A stretch of 64,000 nucleotides of DNA from Sergeia podlipaevii (taxonomy: Eukaryota; Euglenozoa; Kinetoplastea; Trypanosomatida; Trypanosomatidae). The notes under the pieces are model-generated. The model did no database searches. It saw only the letters and a list, made by a program, of their open reading frames with translations, and was not told the DNA's origin. Of this stretch, positions 19,907 through 32,800 are shown in pieces. A program made the translations under genes and the position numbers. Position 1 is the stretch's first letter; every line of letters begins with the position of its first letter. The stretch is from the NCBI GenBank assembly GCA_030849805.1, contig JASANZ010002254.1, positions 1-64,000 on the forward strand, written 5' to 3'.

Positions 19907-21865
19907 ATGCTGCCAGTTTATCTCCGTACTGTCACACGGAGGGTACTTGCACGCAACAATCGTAGCGCGTCGGCGTCGCTCCTAGTTCCAGGTAGCCTCA
20001 ACACAGCAATTAGATGTGTGGGTACAGGTGATAATCATCAATCGCCTACTGGCACCAAGGATAGCAAGGACGCTGGTGATGGTGCGGGCCTGCATGGCGA
20101 TGGACATATCCCGATGAAAAACAAGGATGGTGCTGGCGCCTCTTTTGCGAAGGACGTCTCCTCCAACGCAGTTGCGAAGGATGTCACTAGCGTGCGTGGC
20201 GAATCAACTGTATACTTGCACACGAAACTGACCGAAGCCATGAAGGCTCCTGCTGGAGTAGCTAGCTCGGCGGCTCCTACCACCTCATGGTCCTCTGCTA
20301 GTGGCCGTGTTGCTGGTAGTGCGTCCTCTTCAGTCTCTATCCCGCTCTCTTCGCGCCACAAGCAGCAGCCGGTGTTTCTTCACGCAAAGCCTTCCAAGTC
20401 ATCATCATCATCTGCTCAAGGGGGTGAAGGCAAGGACTTACTTCGTACTACAGAGGAGTCTGGTGCTCTAAAGACAGCCGCCAGATCACAGGACGGCCCC
20501 ACGGTGCCCGACTATGGCCCGATGCGTCAAACAGGTCTGTGGACTGTTGACGAGGTGCTGGATGAGAAGAAGAAAACAGTGGACTTTCGGCGCATTGACG
20601 ATGTAGAAAGCGAGATTATTGAAGAACTCAAGGAGCCAGAAGAGGCTCTTGTGCCGTACGAAGAGGAGGAGCGCTGGAAGCATCACCTCATGTTTGTGTG
20701 CAAGTTCAAGAAGACCCCGAAGCACCTCACGTGGAAGGAACTTGGCGAGGAGATCCAGTGTATGGACTGCACCATTGACCTGGATGAGCACCGCCCGGAA
20801 GAGATATTTACCATCAATTTCTACTTTACCGACAAGAAGACCGGTACGCGTGATATTGTGTGGTCAGCACGCAATGATGTGGCGCATTCTGAGGGGTTCA
20901 CTGACCTTCTGGCCGCTCTGGGTGCCTGCCTAGGTCGCTCAGACGTGCACCGTACTATCCGCTTTGACGATGGCCTAGGAACCACACGTGACTTGACTTT
21001 TCGCAAGCGCTCACGCTATACATCCGATATTCAGATTGCCTTCCGTCCTGCAGTGAAGTATAACAAGTACCAGCGCAAGGAAGAGCAAGATGAGTATGAG
21101 GACGCGATGGAGGCGCAGGGGATGAGCACGTGGGGGTATCATCCTTCGCTGATGGATCCGGAGTACAACGAGCTCGACTTTGAGGATCCTGAAGGGACGT
21201 ACGAGGTGGCCCTCTCCGCGCATGGTCTGTGCTTCATTATACTCCGTGCTATCCGTAGGCTTTTGGCGCGGCCCATGAAGGAGTTGTATCGACCGTCACA
21301 GCTCATGCGCACGGCTAAAGTGCGCACCGAGGATGACATTGGCTTCGCCCACGCCATGGCTGGATGGATGGGAGTAGACGAACAGATCTATCCGCACTAC
21401 ACGCCGATTGACGCGCTGCAGGACCACTGGCTAGGAAAGGACGCCCCTTTTTCTTTGTGTGCTATCGTGAACAAGCTTCGCGAGATGGCGTATCTCAAGA
21501 AGGAGAACCCTGAGCTACAGTCGTGGCTCTCTGTGCGTCACCACGATACCCATCTTGCCATCCGCAACATGGGCGTGAAGCTGCTCGGTGTTGGTGCAAG
21601 CACGCTCTTTGTACCTGTAGCCCACAACTCCACTGTGAACCGTCTTCTGCCGAAGGGCCAGCAGCGTCGCCTTGAGAGCAAGTTCTCGCTTAATGCAGTT
21701 CTGGGTCTCCCAGATGAAACTCGACGTCTTGATGAGTTCAAACAGATTACAGGTCACGCACGTCTTGGAGAATCACACAAGGGAGAGGAAAAGAGCAAGG
21801 ATTATGACAACAGCAAGTCTGAAGTGCAGTCTAGCATGACCGCTGATAACAAAGAGACAAAGTGA
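19907..21865 (+). CDS. Conserved-type mitochondrial protein of unknown function
   Basis: A 652-residue protein from ATG 19907, the first ATG after the acceptor at 19811-19812. The N-terminus (MLPVYLRTVTRRVLARNNR, no acidic residues, several Arg) is a typical mitochondrial presequence. Residues about 30-200 are Ser/Ala/Gly-rich and probably disordered. From about 200 to 620 the protein looks globular and acidic, with Trp/Tyr-rich motifs (HLTWKELGEEIQCMDC, DIVWSARNDVAHSEGF, MSTWGYHPSLMDPEYN). I do not recognise a catalytic signature. A role in the mitochondrial ribosome or RNA processing would be typical for such kinetoplastid proteins but is a guess. Confidence 0.7.
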   Translation: MLPVYLRTVTRRVLARNNRSASASLLVPGSLNTAIRCVGTGDNHQSPTGTKDSKDAGDGAGLHGDGHIPMKNKDGAGASFAKDVSSNAVAKDVTSVRGESTVYLHTKLTEAMKAPAGVASSAAPTTSWSSASGRVAGSASSSVSIPLSSRHKQQPVFLHAKPSKSSSSSAQGGEGKDLLRTTEESGALKTAARSQDGPTVPDYGPMRQTGLWTVDEVLDEKKKTVDFRRIDDVESEIIEELKEPEEALVPYEEEERWKHHLMFVCKFKKTPKHLTWKELGEEIQCMDCTIDLDEHRPEEIFTINFYFTDKKTGTRDIVWSARNDVAHSEGFTDLLAALGACLGRSDVHRTIRFDDGLGTTRDLTFRKRSRYTSDIQIAFRPAVKYNKYQRKEEQDEYEDAMEAQGMSTWGYHPSLMDPEYNELDFEDPEGTYEVALSAHGLCFIILRAIRRLLARPMKELYRPSQLMRTAKVRTEDDIGFAHAMAGWMGVDEQIYPHYTPIDALQDHWLGKDAPFSLCAIVNKLREMAYLKKENPELQSWLSVRHHDTHLAIRNMGVKLLGVGASTLFVPVAHNSTVNRLLPKGQQRRLESKFSLNAVLGLPDETRRLDEFKQITGHARLGESHKGEEKSKDYDNSKSEVQSSMTADNKETK

Positions 21866-22635
21866 AGGGGAGTGGAGCGCAGGAGAGTTCTCTTTCATAG
21901 TCTAGAGTCAGTGTATGAGAGTGATAGGGGAGACAGTTGGGCTTTCTCGAGAAGGGCTATGCATTTGTCATGTACGCATATATATATAGAGAAGGCAGCA
22001 TACATGGGTGCTGCAGTAACGAGCTGTTGATGAGCTTTTTTGACGTGGGTGTGTGGTAAGAATCAATAATGTGTGCTTTGACTCCCTTGTTGCGTTTTTT
22101 TTTTCTCTCAGTCTCTTTATTCTATATTTATTTCTGCGTTTGGGTGCTGTGTGTGTGTGTGTGTATGTGTACATGTGAAGGGGGAGTATATGATACAGAT
22201 TTTTTATATATTTTTGTGATGAAAAAAGTGCTACTAGTAGCAGACATAATGCATACACACGAGCCAACCACTTCACATTACCATAATGAACATAAGTAAC
22301 ACTGAATATTACAATGAACGATTGCAGGCGTCGTAGCGCGTGCATTAAACAATCAAAAACAAAATCAAAGACAGTCTGAGCGACGCGTAATGCGTTCATC
22401 GATCTAAAAATATCTATTTAGAATCCAAGTTGAATGTGCTAGTGCGTCGTAGTGCAATAAGGTATCGTAAACAATATTGTGCAAAAGAGGAACTGAATGG
22501 CAATAATTTTTTTTCTCCTTTTGTCGTTTTTTTTTTTTGTGAAAGTCTTCTTGTTTAGTGAACATATAGATTTTTGGGGGTGAGTACTGATTATTATTTC
22601 TTATATATATATATATAGTTTTTTATTTTGTAGAC
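21866..22635. other. Intergenic spacer with GT repeat
   Basis: Spacer of 770 bases with a GT run (about 22149-22164), poly-T tracts (22507-22515, 22527-22538) and a TA run just before the next start. No coding or RNA signal is seen. Confidence 0.45.
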
Positions 22636-23499
22636 ATGGCAGAGGTTGATTTCTGGAGCGCCACCATCAAGGCTTACGAGGGCTTACAGCTGTCTTCTCC
22701 ACAGCTCACTCCAAAGCTTCTACAGCGTCCTCCTTTTCGTTTTATTCACGATCTTGTCACCGCCATCAACACCCGCTTTCAAGCCTATAATCACCTCTTC
22801 TCGGATGAACTGCAAGACTGCTCCAAGGTGGATACCAAGGAGAAAAAGATTCAGTACCTGACTCTGCTTCTCGACTACGTCAATAAGCTGCTGAATATTT
22901 CTGTTGATGTAAGTCCTAAGAAAATAGTTTCGGGCCATGAAGCGGAGAAGACGAACATTTTTCTGCAGTATGTCGCCATGGCGGTTGGTTATGCACAGCA
23001 AGACAGGACGAAGAGAGAGGCAGAGAAGCAGCAGCCCACTGTCGACATTCCTCCACCACCACCACCAATCGAGGGTGATATCTCTCAGCCACCGCCTCCA
23101 CCAGCGCACGACGCGGATCCTGCGGCTTTTGGCATGGGAGGTCTGCCAAACCGTAGTGAACTGCCTAGAAAGAAGTCAGCGGAGGGAGAAGGGAGACGAA
23201 CACGGAACGCGGCGGTTATCAGGGCCAAGAAAGATGCAGCAGAGTTCAAGCGGAAAATTGAGGGGTACTCGTTGAACCTGGATATTGATCAGAGTAGAGA
23301 CATTAAGGATGAGGGAGCGTCTATTGTTAAGATGTGGACTGACTTGCAGAAGCCACAGACCGAGACAACACAGTCGCATATGCCTGCTGACGCGCTTGAA
23401 ATGGCAATTCAGAGACAGCTTGATATGCTAAGGCAAACGCAAGAGCTGATCAAGGAGAGCGACAAGATTGTTGAGCAGTTTGAAAGGGTCATTGTATAG
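22636..23499 (+). CDS. IFT54: Intraflagellar transport protein IFT54 (TRAF3IP1/DYF-11)
   Basis: A 287-residue protein. Residues 1-120 match the N-terminal CH-like domain of TRAF3IP1/IFT54, with the recognisable LTPKLLQRPPFRFIHDLVTA segment and a following LLDYVNKLLNISVDVSPKKIV. This domain binds tubulin and anchors IFT-B motors in other organisms. A Pro-rich linker (poly-Pro runs, about 135-160) leads to a C-terminal coiled coil (IQRQLDMLRQTQELIKESDK) that in the family contacts IFT20. The protein acts in flagellum assembly. It is much shorter than human TRAF3IP1 (about 690 residues) mainly because the Lys/Glu-rich middle is reduced. The start ATG lies soon after a TTTTTATTTTGTAG acceptor. 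Confidence 0.85.
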   Translation: MAEVDFWSATIKAYEGLQLSSPQLTPKLLQRPPFRFIHDLVTAINTRFQAYNHLFSDELQDCSKVDTKEKKIQYLTLLLDYVNKLLNISVDVSPKKIVSGHEAEKTNIFLQYVAMAVGYAQQDRTKREAEKQQPTVDIPPPPPPIEGDISQPPPPPAHDADPAAFGMGGLPNRSELPRKKSAEGEGRRTRNAAVIRAKKDAAEFKRKIEGYSLNLDIDQSRDIKDEGASIVKMWTDLQKPQTETTQSHMPADALEMAIQRQLDMLRQTQELIKESDKIVEQFERVIV

Positions 23500-23840
23500 T
23501 CACGTGTTATCATCGGGCTACTTGCATGTGTATATTATATTATTATCATTATTTTCATTTGCAGCTGAAGATACAACTTCATTTTAATAATTTGATGTAC
23601 GAATATATGCATATATTACATCCATATATGCTATTTACTATTGGTTTTATAGCGAACACAACGATCACTTTTTCTTTTTTTAAAAATGCTGTTTTTCCTA
23701 TCGTCTTTATTTGTTTGCGTATCTCGACAACAAATTTTCTCTTTCTCATATATATAAATATATATATATACTGCTGCAACTCAGCTATTTGACTACGAAA
23801 TAATAGTAAACAAACATATATTTATAGAGAGAGATTTTCA
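23500..23840. other. Intergenic spacer
   Basis: Very AT-rich, with TA runs around 23750-23769. No coding signal seen. Confidence 0.4.
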
Positions 23841-26800
23841 ATGGAAGCGAGTGAGCTTCCAGCACTAAAGCGTGTGCGTGTGCTGACAGAAAATGGAAAG
23901 GCGTCAAACATGTCTATTCAAGACCATCTGAAAGATATTGGGCAGCGAGCGGCGGCTCTACAGAGGGAATGTGATGCTTCTGATGCTTTTCCTAGTGAAT
24001 CCTTTCAGCGCGTCATATGGGCCTTGCTGCTGGAAATACGTCCGTTCCTTTTTCTTAGCTCACCGGACGTGGTGTTTAGGCTTCCTCCTAATATTGCGCA
24101 GTACCGCACGCATGATCCACAGCGTGATCTTAATCACGCGCGCCTTGGCATGCGTCTGTATCTCGCAGTGTTGCGCATCACGCTAGGAGTTCCCTTGGCT
24201 CCGCTCCATGGATGTCTTACGCTTCTGTCTCTTATGCCAGTTTTTGCAGATCCCCAAGGAAGCTCTGCTTCTCACTGCACGCGGTTCATTGAGGGCCTCA
24301 AGTTTCTTCTTCTTTCTTTATTCAGGCGAGATGTCGCCGCATTCTACGCCCTGCTTGATGCTGTGCTTGACAATAATACTGGCTTTGGCGTCTTTGCGCT
24401 TTCTCCACAGCTTGCCGATAGCCACCTTTGGAGTAGCTCTGCGTGTGCGGACGCCTGGACCCAGTGCGAGCTCCACGTTGACCCATCCGCCTCTGCTCTT
24501 AGTGAACTGGCAAGAATTCTTGAGGTCGGAAACGTGTCTGCTAGCGGGTCAGAGAGCACGGGTGTGGTGCGGGCACTCTTTCGTACGCGTGTTCTGACAC
24601 GAGACATAGCCGAGGCGGCGCGAGTAGTGTATGGGTGCTGCGCCGCGATGGGAGAGCTTGCCGCGGCCAGCCTTTCCTTGCAGCTACCCATCTCCCAGGC
24701 ATCTGTGCTCGTTACACTGGCAACTGGGTTACTCTCCGTACGTCTTGAGGTGGAAGGAGCCACTAAGCGCGCTAGGATAGAGTCAGTAGAAGGGAACCTC
24801 TACGCCGAATCTGTCGTATTTCATAGGGCAGCCGGTGCAGTGCTCTGTGTCCTTGCTGAGAAGGAAATGCTCATTCCTCATGTGCATGGACCTCAAGTGC
24901 TGCACTGTATTATAGAGTACTGGAGCGGTCTTGAAGAAGCCCGATTGGCGTCACAAGTCCCTGTTTGGCTTCGTGGCCTTCTAAGCTGGATCGTCTCCGT
25001 AACACCAGCACATTCCGTTGATGGGATCAAAGGGGGGCCTTGTAGTGACGCGAGTGCGTGGCTGGCTAGTGTTTTCTATCAAAACAATCTGCTGGAGCGC
25101 GCTCTCGTAGTGCTCTTGGCAGCCACAGCGGAGACCCTTGCACACACTGTCCCCACTGAGTTCACTGACAGCACAGGGATCGCAACACAACAGCAAGAGG
25201 CTGATGACATGCAGACACTGCGAGGTCTCTTCCATCTGATTGAGTGGGCTGCTTGCTTGCTAGACAATTCTATTTGTACTGGTGCCGGTTTTTCTGACAA
25301 CCAAACTGGCAACACGCCGTTTCTGCTTTCGGTTCTTCGTGTCCCCATTGAGGAATATGTAGATGCCCTCCTGTCCTGTCGTGTTCCAGTGCGTATGTGG
25401 CTTTCGGAACCGGGGATGAGTGTTTCTGTTGCGCACATGCTCTGGCGCTTCTTTCCAGTCGAAATTGTCGAGACCTTGATTGGGAATGCAGTAGCTCGCG
25501 CTGAAACGTCGCTGTCTGAGGCCCCTGTTGCAGTAATCAAGGCCAACGCGCTATCAGCACTGACGTGCGCTGCGTTGAACAGGGAAGACACTTTGCAGCG
25601 CAGAACACTGATGACCGAGGGCTATACTGAGACTGTCCAAAGGACTATGGCAGCTGTACTGGCACAACTTACTGGCAGTGAAGAAAATAACGCACATGAT
25701 GACACTTTGCTTTATATTGAAGCCCTTGTGACTCTGTTACGCTTCTGCGAAGATCCTGACACCTCCCGCACTATCGCGCAGGATCTCTTGCGAAACGTTG
25801 GTGATGCATTTGCTGCCTCTTCGTTGCCAAGTAAGGTTGTGCTAGAGCATGAGCTGTTGTGGGTGCTCTTATTTTCTGAAGCCACCGGCAAGCTCATTGT
25901 TTCATTACCGTTACTGAATGGTTCTGGCACTGGGCATGGCGCGGTCAAGGTAGCGTTGCGCAGGGCTCTGGTGGTTCCCAAAAAGATGACGGCGTCTGCG
26001 GGGGCGATATTTTCTACGCTGGCGTGGAGGGTGGCGGGTGTGGGCATGGGGCTGCATCGACGACTGCGGTCTGCGATGGAGGAAGCTGCGTTTGGGGACT
26101 ACTTGCCCACTCTTTCTACTCCATCAGGAGCCGCCATTCCCGCGTCCTTCATGACCTCTGCATCACCTGCTGCTACAAAGACAGAGGAGGCAGCTGTACG
26201 CTTAGGCCTCATCCTGATAGAAGCTGATATGTTGCTGAAGTCCGCCTGCAGCTGTTTAAAAAACCTCATATCGTTGAACTCTTGCACAGGCCTTGCGCTG
26301 ATGGCTTTACCCGCTGACACACAGGAAGTGCTGGTGCACCTCCTGAGTGCTCTTGCGCATCTAGGGCTTGATCTTGTTGAGGTCTCTCATGTCCTTCATG
26401 TAATCCACCCGAATGGTGGCCTACAATGCACAGCAGGAGCAGCGGGTCTCTCACAACTGCCTCGCGGTACCTCAAACGCAGAGTGCATCGTTGACGTGGA
26501 TGACGATGTAGAAATGAAAAAAGAGGAGGAGGAAGTGCAAGTGGCGGAGGCGCCACGTATGGCACAGCTAGCAGACACGTGCGGTGGCTCTCTTCACGGC
26601 AGCGGCACCTTGGACAGTCTTGGAGGTATAGCACCAGACGGTAGTAACAGCAGTATGCAAGGTGACTGCGTTCTTGCAGCATTGGCTACAACACAAGAGC
26701 AGCTTCTGGGCATTCTTGTGCAACTTATCGACGCTTGGGGTGAGGCGGAAAGCAGTGCCAGCATTGCTTACGATGCCACGCTGGCTACTCTGTGCACCTG

Positions 26801-29800
26801 CGTAGCTGCTGTACCCACGTGCACCACTGCTGATCAGCTCTTATCGTCAACCGTTGCTGAACATAGCTCACCTGTTATTCGTTGTGGATATGGTGGGTTG
26901 GCGTTGAGAGCTGTGCTTCTACACCGGCATCCTTTTGCTCTTACCGAAAATTGGGAAGTTGAGGCAGACTCTCGAGATGGAAGCAACCGAGGAAGCGTAA
27001 GTAGCAAGAATACAGCGGATTGGTTTACATCATGCAAGGACTGTCAAAAGGCTGTCCTCAGGCTTGATATGGGCCGTGCTGCCTTGACAGGTGCGTGGAG
27101 AGAGTACGTTCCTAGCCACGTCCAACCTTTGTCAGCGTTGGGAGATTGCCTCTTGCCCAATGCCTCACGCATTGTGGGGCTGTCTGGCACACAGAACGGA
27201 AGTTCATTTAACGTGACTCTTCAGTTCGAAACAGAAGGTCGTCGCGTGCTGGCAGCGAGTCATCATATTTGGGAATTCCCTGACGCGCATGCGGCGATTC
27301 ACGCTACCTGTCTAGAAGCCACACACGGCGTTTTGCGCGCTCTTGGGTGGTCCGCCGAGGAGCTGTGCCGCCACGACCCCATGATAGTCGGCTCGCCCTA
27401 CTTCACTGCTGTATGCCAGACAGAAGATGTCGAACCAAGCGATCTGGTGATGCGCTCTCTGGATGTCCTACTCGGTCCATGTGTTGTTGAAAGTGATAGT
27501 ACCGGAAGTACCGGTCGCCGCATGACGAGAACGCCACTGGAGGAGCTGCTGCAAGCGCAGTTACTTCCTGGAATAGGTTTTGCTCCAGTGATGGCCTACA
27601 TCCTGTTTCAGTATGCCGGCTGTCCGGCCAAGGATCAGCTTGCCCGCATAGCCACTCTTCAGAAGGAGATCAAGAAGGAACTTATCGAGTTGCCGCAGAC
27701 CGTCGCACGTGCCTTGGCGCGTATTGTGTTGAACATCATTTCCCTCGAGGCGGATGCACAGCTCACTCTGTGGAAACAGACCGCGCCAAATGCGGCAGAG
27801 CCAGACGTCCTACCGGAGTTGAATGCAGTTTCCTTTTCAGTGTTTTCCTTGGCTCTTCAGCAGACGGTGTCTCTCAGCGAGGCCCAACCGACAGAGGCGG
27901 CTATCTTGTCGGCGGTTAGTTCCCCCACCCAGGCGCACCTCGCCAGCCAATCACTCGTTTGCACGGTTTTTGAGGTCATTGATAGTATTCATAGTGTTAT
28001 GGATGTGAGGAAGATGCGAGAAAGCGCCTTGAAGTTTCATAGCGGGGGGCACAGCATTGTCAATGAGGGCAGCGGGGCTGCTGTTGCTGCCACTGCCCTT
28101 GTGGATAGCCATGTTTCTCTCACGACCGTGCGGCGCTGGCTCTTGGGTATTGCGTCCTTTGTTCAGTTTCTAGGCCCTCACGCGACGCTTATTGCCGCCA
28201 AACTGCCCGCAATGCTTGAGGCATGTTGTGTGCTACCAGCGGTGATGGAGAACGTCTGTCTTGTGTGGTATCATCTCATTTGCAACTGCGCGAAGGAGTA
28301 CGTGGAGGAGCATGCCCCAGCGGTGGTGGTGGATCTTGTCAGTGTAGAGCAGTATAATCATCTCAGTCCTACCTCTCTTGCTCTCTTGGCTGCCGCAGTT
28401 CGGAAGCTGTTTGACAAAACCTCTGGCAGCGCATTCTGGAAATCGTATTTTTGCGTACTAGGAAGTACAAGTACGATTATGCAGAAGCTTAGCGCCGATG
28501 TGCCCGACCTTGCAGGAACTTCCACACCATTGCGCAAGAGTCAGCGACGGCGAACCTCCCCGGTGCGGCGCGGCGCGGCGGCCAACATCGCAGCCAAGGA
28601 AGAAGAGGTCAAGGGTGCACTGCAGGGCAACAACACTGAGAGGTGCTGTGCTGCTACCTCAGGCACAGCGGCAGCGGCGGAAGATGTGATTAACGGCTTC
28701 CTTTCTGTGATGGAGTCAAGCTCCATCAAGTGTAAAGCTGTCTTTGTCCGTGCCTTGCATCGCTACCTGCGCACTGCGTCGCCAGACCGCCGTTTGGAGA
28801 TCAGCGACGCTGCGTCTGTCGCACCACATCTTATTCCTACTCTACTGCGGTGCGCGCGTGAGCTGGACGAGGACGACACGCAGCACGCGCTACGCTGTGT
28901 AGGAATAATAGGTGCCATACGGCCCCTGCCTGTGAGTACAGCCGCTCCTGCTGGCTTGGTTGCATCATCATCTGGGGCAACTATAGAAGGACTCTCCATG
29001 TCCACCGCCTCGTACGAGTACCATCTTGACGTTGATACCGTCTTGCACTGGCGAACGCTGGTCTGCACATTGCTGAATGTGTATTGTCCGCGTGCGCTGG
29101 CCAACACAGCGGATGCCGGAATGCACGATCGCGCGGCCTATGCTGTCCAAGAGCTCCTACGTGTATGTGTGATCAGAGAGCGCGACATTAACGGTGGAGT
29201 GGCTCTACGAGACGATGAAATAGTGCACATTGAGGAACTTCAGCGGTATAGCTGGTGGGCTGAGCTCAACCCCAAGTCACGCCGCGTGCTCGAAGGCTTC
29301 ACAAGCACTCGCTACACCACTGTAGTGGTGCAAAAGTCAGAAAACCGCACGCCGGAGTACCACAAAGGGATGCGTTACAAGACATGGTTGTTTGCTTTCT
29401 TCCGCAATCTTTCCTCCCGCTGCCGCGGTTCATTTGGCGACACCATCGCTTCTCTCCGTAACGTCGCAAAGCGAGACTACGCCCTGCTCATCTACCTATT
29501 TCCATACCTTGTGGTGCACCTCATCGAGCTTGGCGATAGCACTGTCTGGGACGATATCTTGAAAGAAATTGAGGTGATTTGCTCTGCCGCAGTAGCGACA
29601 TCCACCACCGCAGGTGACGGAGCTGCTTGTATGCGGCTCTCCTTGCGCTCGCAAAGCGTGCTGGAAGGCAATCCTAGTGGGGACGCCGCGCACTTAGTAG
29701 ACGAACACCTTCAGTTTGTCTTGCATTTATTAGAGGACGTCAACCAGCTGCGTTGGGCGATGCTGCGCATTGGACGCAAGCTCGACACCCTAAGGAGCGA

Positions 29801-32800
29801 CGAGGCCACAGATGAAACGTGTCTGCGTCTTGCGGAATGCTACCGCGAATTTTTAGACCGCATCCCATGGTACCACCGATCGCTCGCGGCTATTGAGGTG
29901 GGCAGCAATATGCGCGCGTTGCGCTGTTTGGAAGGACAGAGGCGTTTCCCGAAGGTCGCGGACGCAACCGCCAAGATACCCCTGCAGCGCATCTTTGCCG
30001 CCTTAGATGATCGTGATTCCTCTCGTAGTATTCATCGCCTCTCTCACGGGCTGGAGACTAAGACGGCAGCCTTTTCATTGGAGAACAACGGAGACTGGCA
30101 GCTGGCTCTTCAAAGCTGTGAGCTTGTGCTTCAGCATGATCCTACAAGTGTGCCTCATCAGTTTACCATGCTGCGATGCATGAGGCAGCTAGGACAGCTG
30201 CATCTCATGTCGCGCTACGCAGCAGCCTTCTTGCAAAGTAGACGTAGGACCAATGGCAGCACCACTTTGAGCGCTTCAACTTCGTCAGTTGCGGCACGCA
30301 CAGCGCAGAACACCGCTGCTACACTGCAAAACTACGCCAATGAGGCCGCATGGCGCCTCGGCGAGTGGGGCACGATCAGTTTCGATCCTGATCTTCCTCC
30401 TAGTCTTGCTGTGCCGCTTATGGAGTGGATTGACCTTCTTGGCACTAGTACCAGCAGCAGTGGCACTGTCAGCGCGCCTTTTGGCGTGAACTCAACTATA
30501 AAGAAGAGACCGGGCTCTCTCCTTCGCGTGCATGCAGGCGCTATGCTGCAGAGACAGAAGCTGACACCGTTCATCCGCACCGCCTGCCGCGAAGGCTACG
30601 CGCAAGGATATCCGTTTGTTGCCACACTGCACGCGCTTGCTGACATTGAACTTGCAGCTGAACTTTTCGCAAAGGCAAAGCGCGAAACCCCGTTGCTTGT
30701 TCTTGCTGGGAACTGGCAGCGAACGTGTCTGCAGGATCTTGGGTCGCTGCTCACCGCTCGCATGTCGTACACCGATGCCACTCTTGAGGCTCGTGAGCCG
30801 CTCTTCTCGCTGCACCGTGGCCTCTACAAGGCTTTGGGTCTGCAGAGTGAGGTGATGAACACGTGGCTGCAACACGCCCAGTTGCTGAGGGATGGTGGGT
30901 TCAGCGAAGCTGCCTTGAGTGCAGCACGGCAGGCCGACTTTGAGGACCAAGAGACGCATCCTTCCTACTACACCATTGTTGCTGAGCTATTGCACGACAT
31001 GAACACTCCCATGCAGGCCATCGAGTTTGCACAAGAGCACTTTGCTAACGAGAAGCTGCCAAACAGCGTGCGCGCGGAGCTGCAGGTCCTTGTTACCAAC
31101 TGGATGCTTGAGACCGGCTCTCAGACTCCCAAGGAGGTGATTGAGTCGTACGAAACTGCGCTTAAGCTTGACACGTCAGAAAACGTGCATCATCACTTGG
31201 CACTCTTTTACGAAAAACTGTACGTCCAGCACTCGTCTACTACTCCTGCGCGCACCGACCCTGGTGAGGTGACTGAGCAATCCCTCACGAACCCTATTCA
31301 GTGTATAGAGTTGTACGCACTAAGGGCAATCGAGCACTTTGGACTTGCGCTACTACGAGGTCACAAAACGGTCTCTGTGTCACTCCCTAGAATGCTCACA
31401 CTCTGGCTTGATAGCGCTAAGGTTCTGGTCGAGATGACCGCCCCTGGATCACCTGGAGCCGTAAATGCAGAGCGTCTGCTGAAGCGTCTCAACACGCTAA
31501 TCGAGAGCTTTCTGCTGAGCTCTACACCTGACAAAAGCATTCCACCTTTTGTCGTCGTTACTGCGCTGCCGCAGCTGCTCTCTCGTCTTGGTCACCGTAG
31601 CCAACAGGTGGTGATGATTGTCACTCGCGTTGTGGTGTACTTGATGTCATACTACCCACAGCAGTGTCTATGGATGGTGCTGCCTATTGCCTTTAGCAAA
31701 CAGTCAGAACGTGCCGGCATCGCCAAGAGGGACATTATACACGCCTTCTCGGAGCTGAAGAGCGGGAACAAGAAGCACCTGGAGAATGCCTTTGCTATCT
31801 TCACTTCACTGATTGAGGTGTGCACGTGCGCGGCGAGTACGTTTAGCAACGGTGCGAAGCTCTCAAAGCAACCGTTTATCCAGCGCATTGAACGCATGCT
31901 GCCTATTGCGCAGTTTATTATCCCCACCATGGCCAACTTGACCCCTAACATGGCGGTTGCTGGAGAGGGCGGCGAGGTGTTCCCTGGAACCCCCACATTT
32001 GACCACTTCGATGATCGTGTGCAGATCATGAGTTCCTTGCAAAAGCCAAAGAGGATCTGGGTGCACACCAACGAGGGCGACATGGTTTCCTTTCTTTGTA
32101 AAGCGAAGGACGAGCCGCGGAAGGATATCCGCATGATGGAGATTGCTGCATTGATGAACACACTTTTTCTCTCTGACGCCGATGCACGTCGCAGGCACTT
32201 CTCGCTGCGTCGCTACGCCATTGCTGCCCTCACAGATGACTGCGCTATGATTGAGTGGGTGAATGAAATTATTCCTATCCGGAATGTCGTCTCACAGTGC
32301 TACGGACTCGATGGCACTGGGGTCCGCATTTCTCAGGTGAAGGCGTGGTACGCTAAGGTCGAGAACAAAGCACTCAGCAAGATGCAACTGTTTACCAATC
32401 ACATCTTACCAGCCTCTCCGCCGGTGCTTCATCAGTGGTTTGACATGACATTTCCCAACAACCAGGCGTGGTATCAAGCACGCAATCTTTTTACCCAGTC
32501 CACCGCACTCTGGAGCATCGCAGGGCATATTGTCGGACTTGGTGATCGACACGGCGAGAATCTGATGGTGGACACAAGCCGCGGTGAACTGATGCACGTG
32601 GATTTCGCCTGCATGTTTGACAAGGGCGAGACTCTCGAAGTACCAGAGAGAGTGCGCTTCCGTCTCACGCAGAATATGATTGATGCGATGGGCGTGCTCG
32701 GTGCAGATGGGCCTTTCCGAGCGCATTGTGAGATTGCGCTGCGCTGCCAGATGCGCAACAAGAACGCCGTGATGAGCATCGTCGAAACCCTTCAGCACGA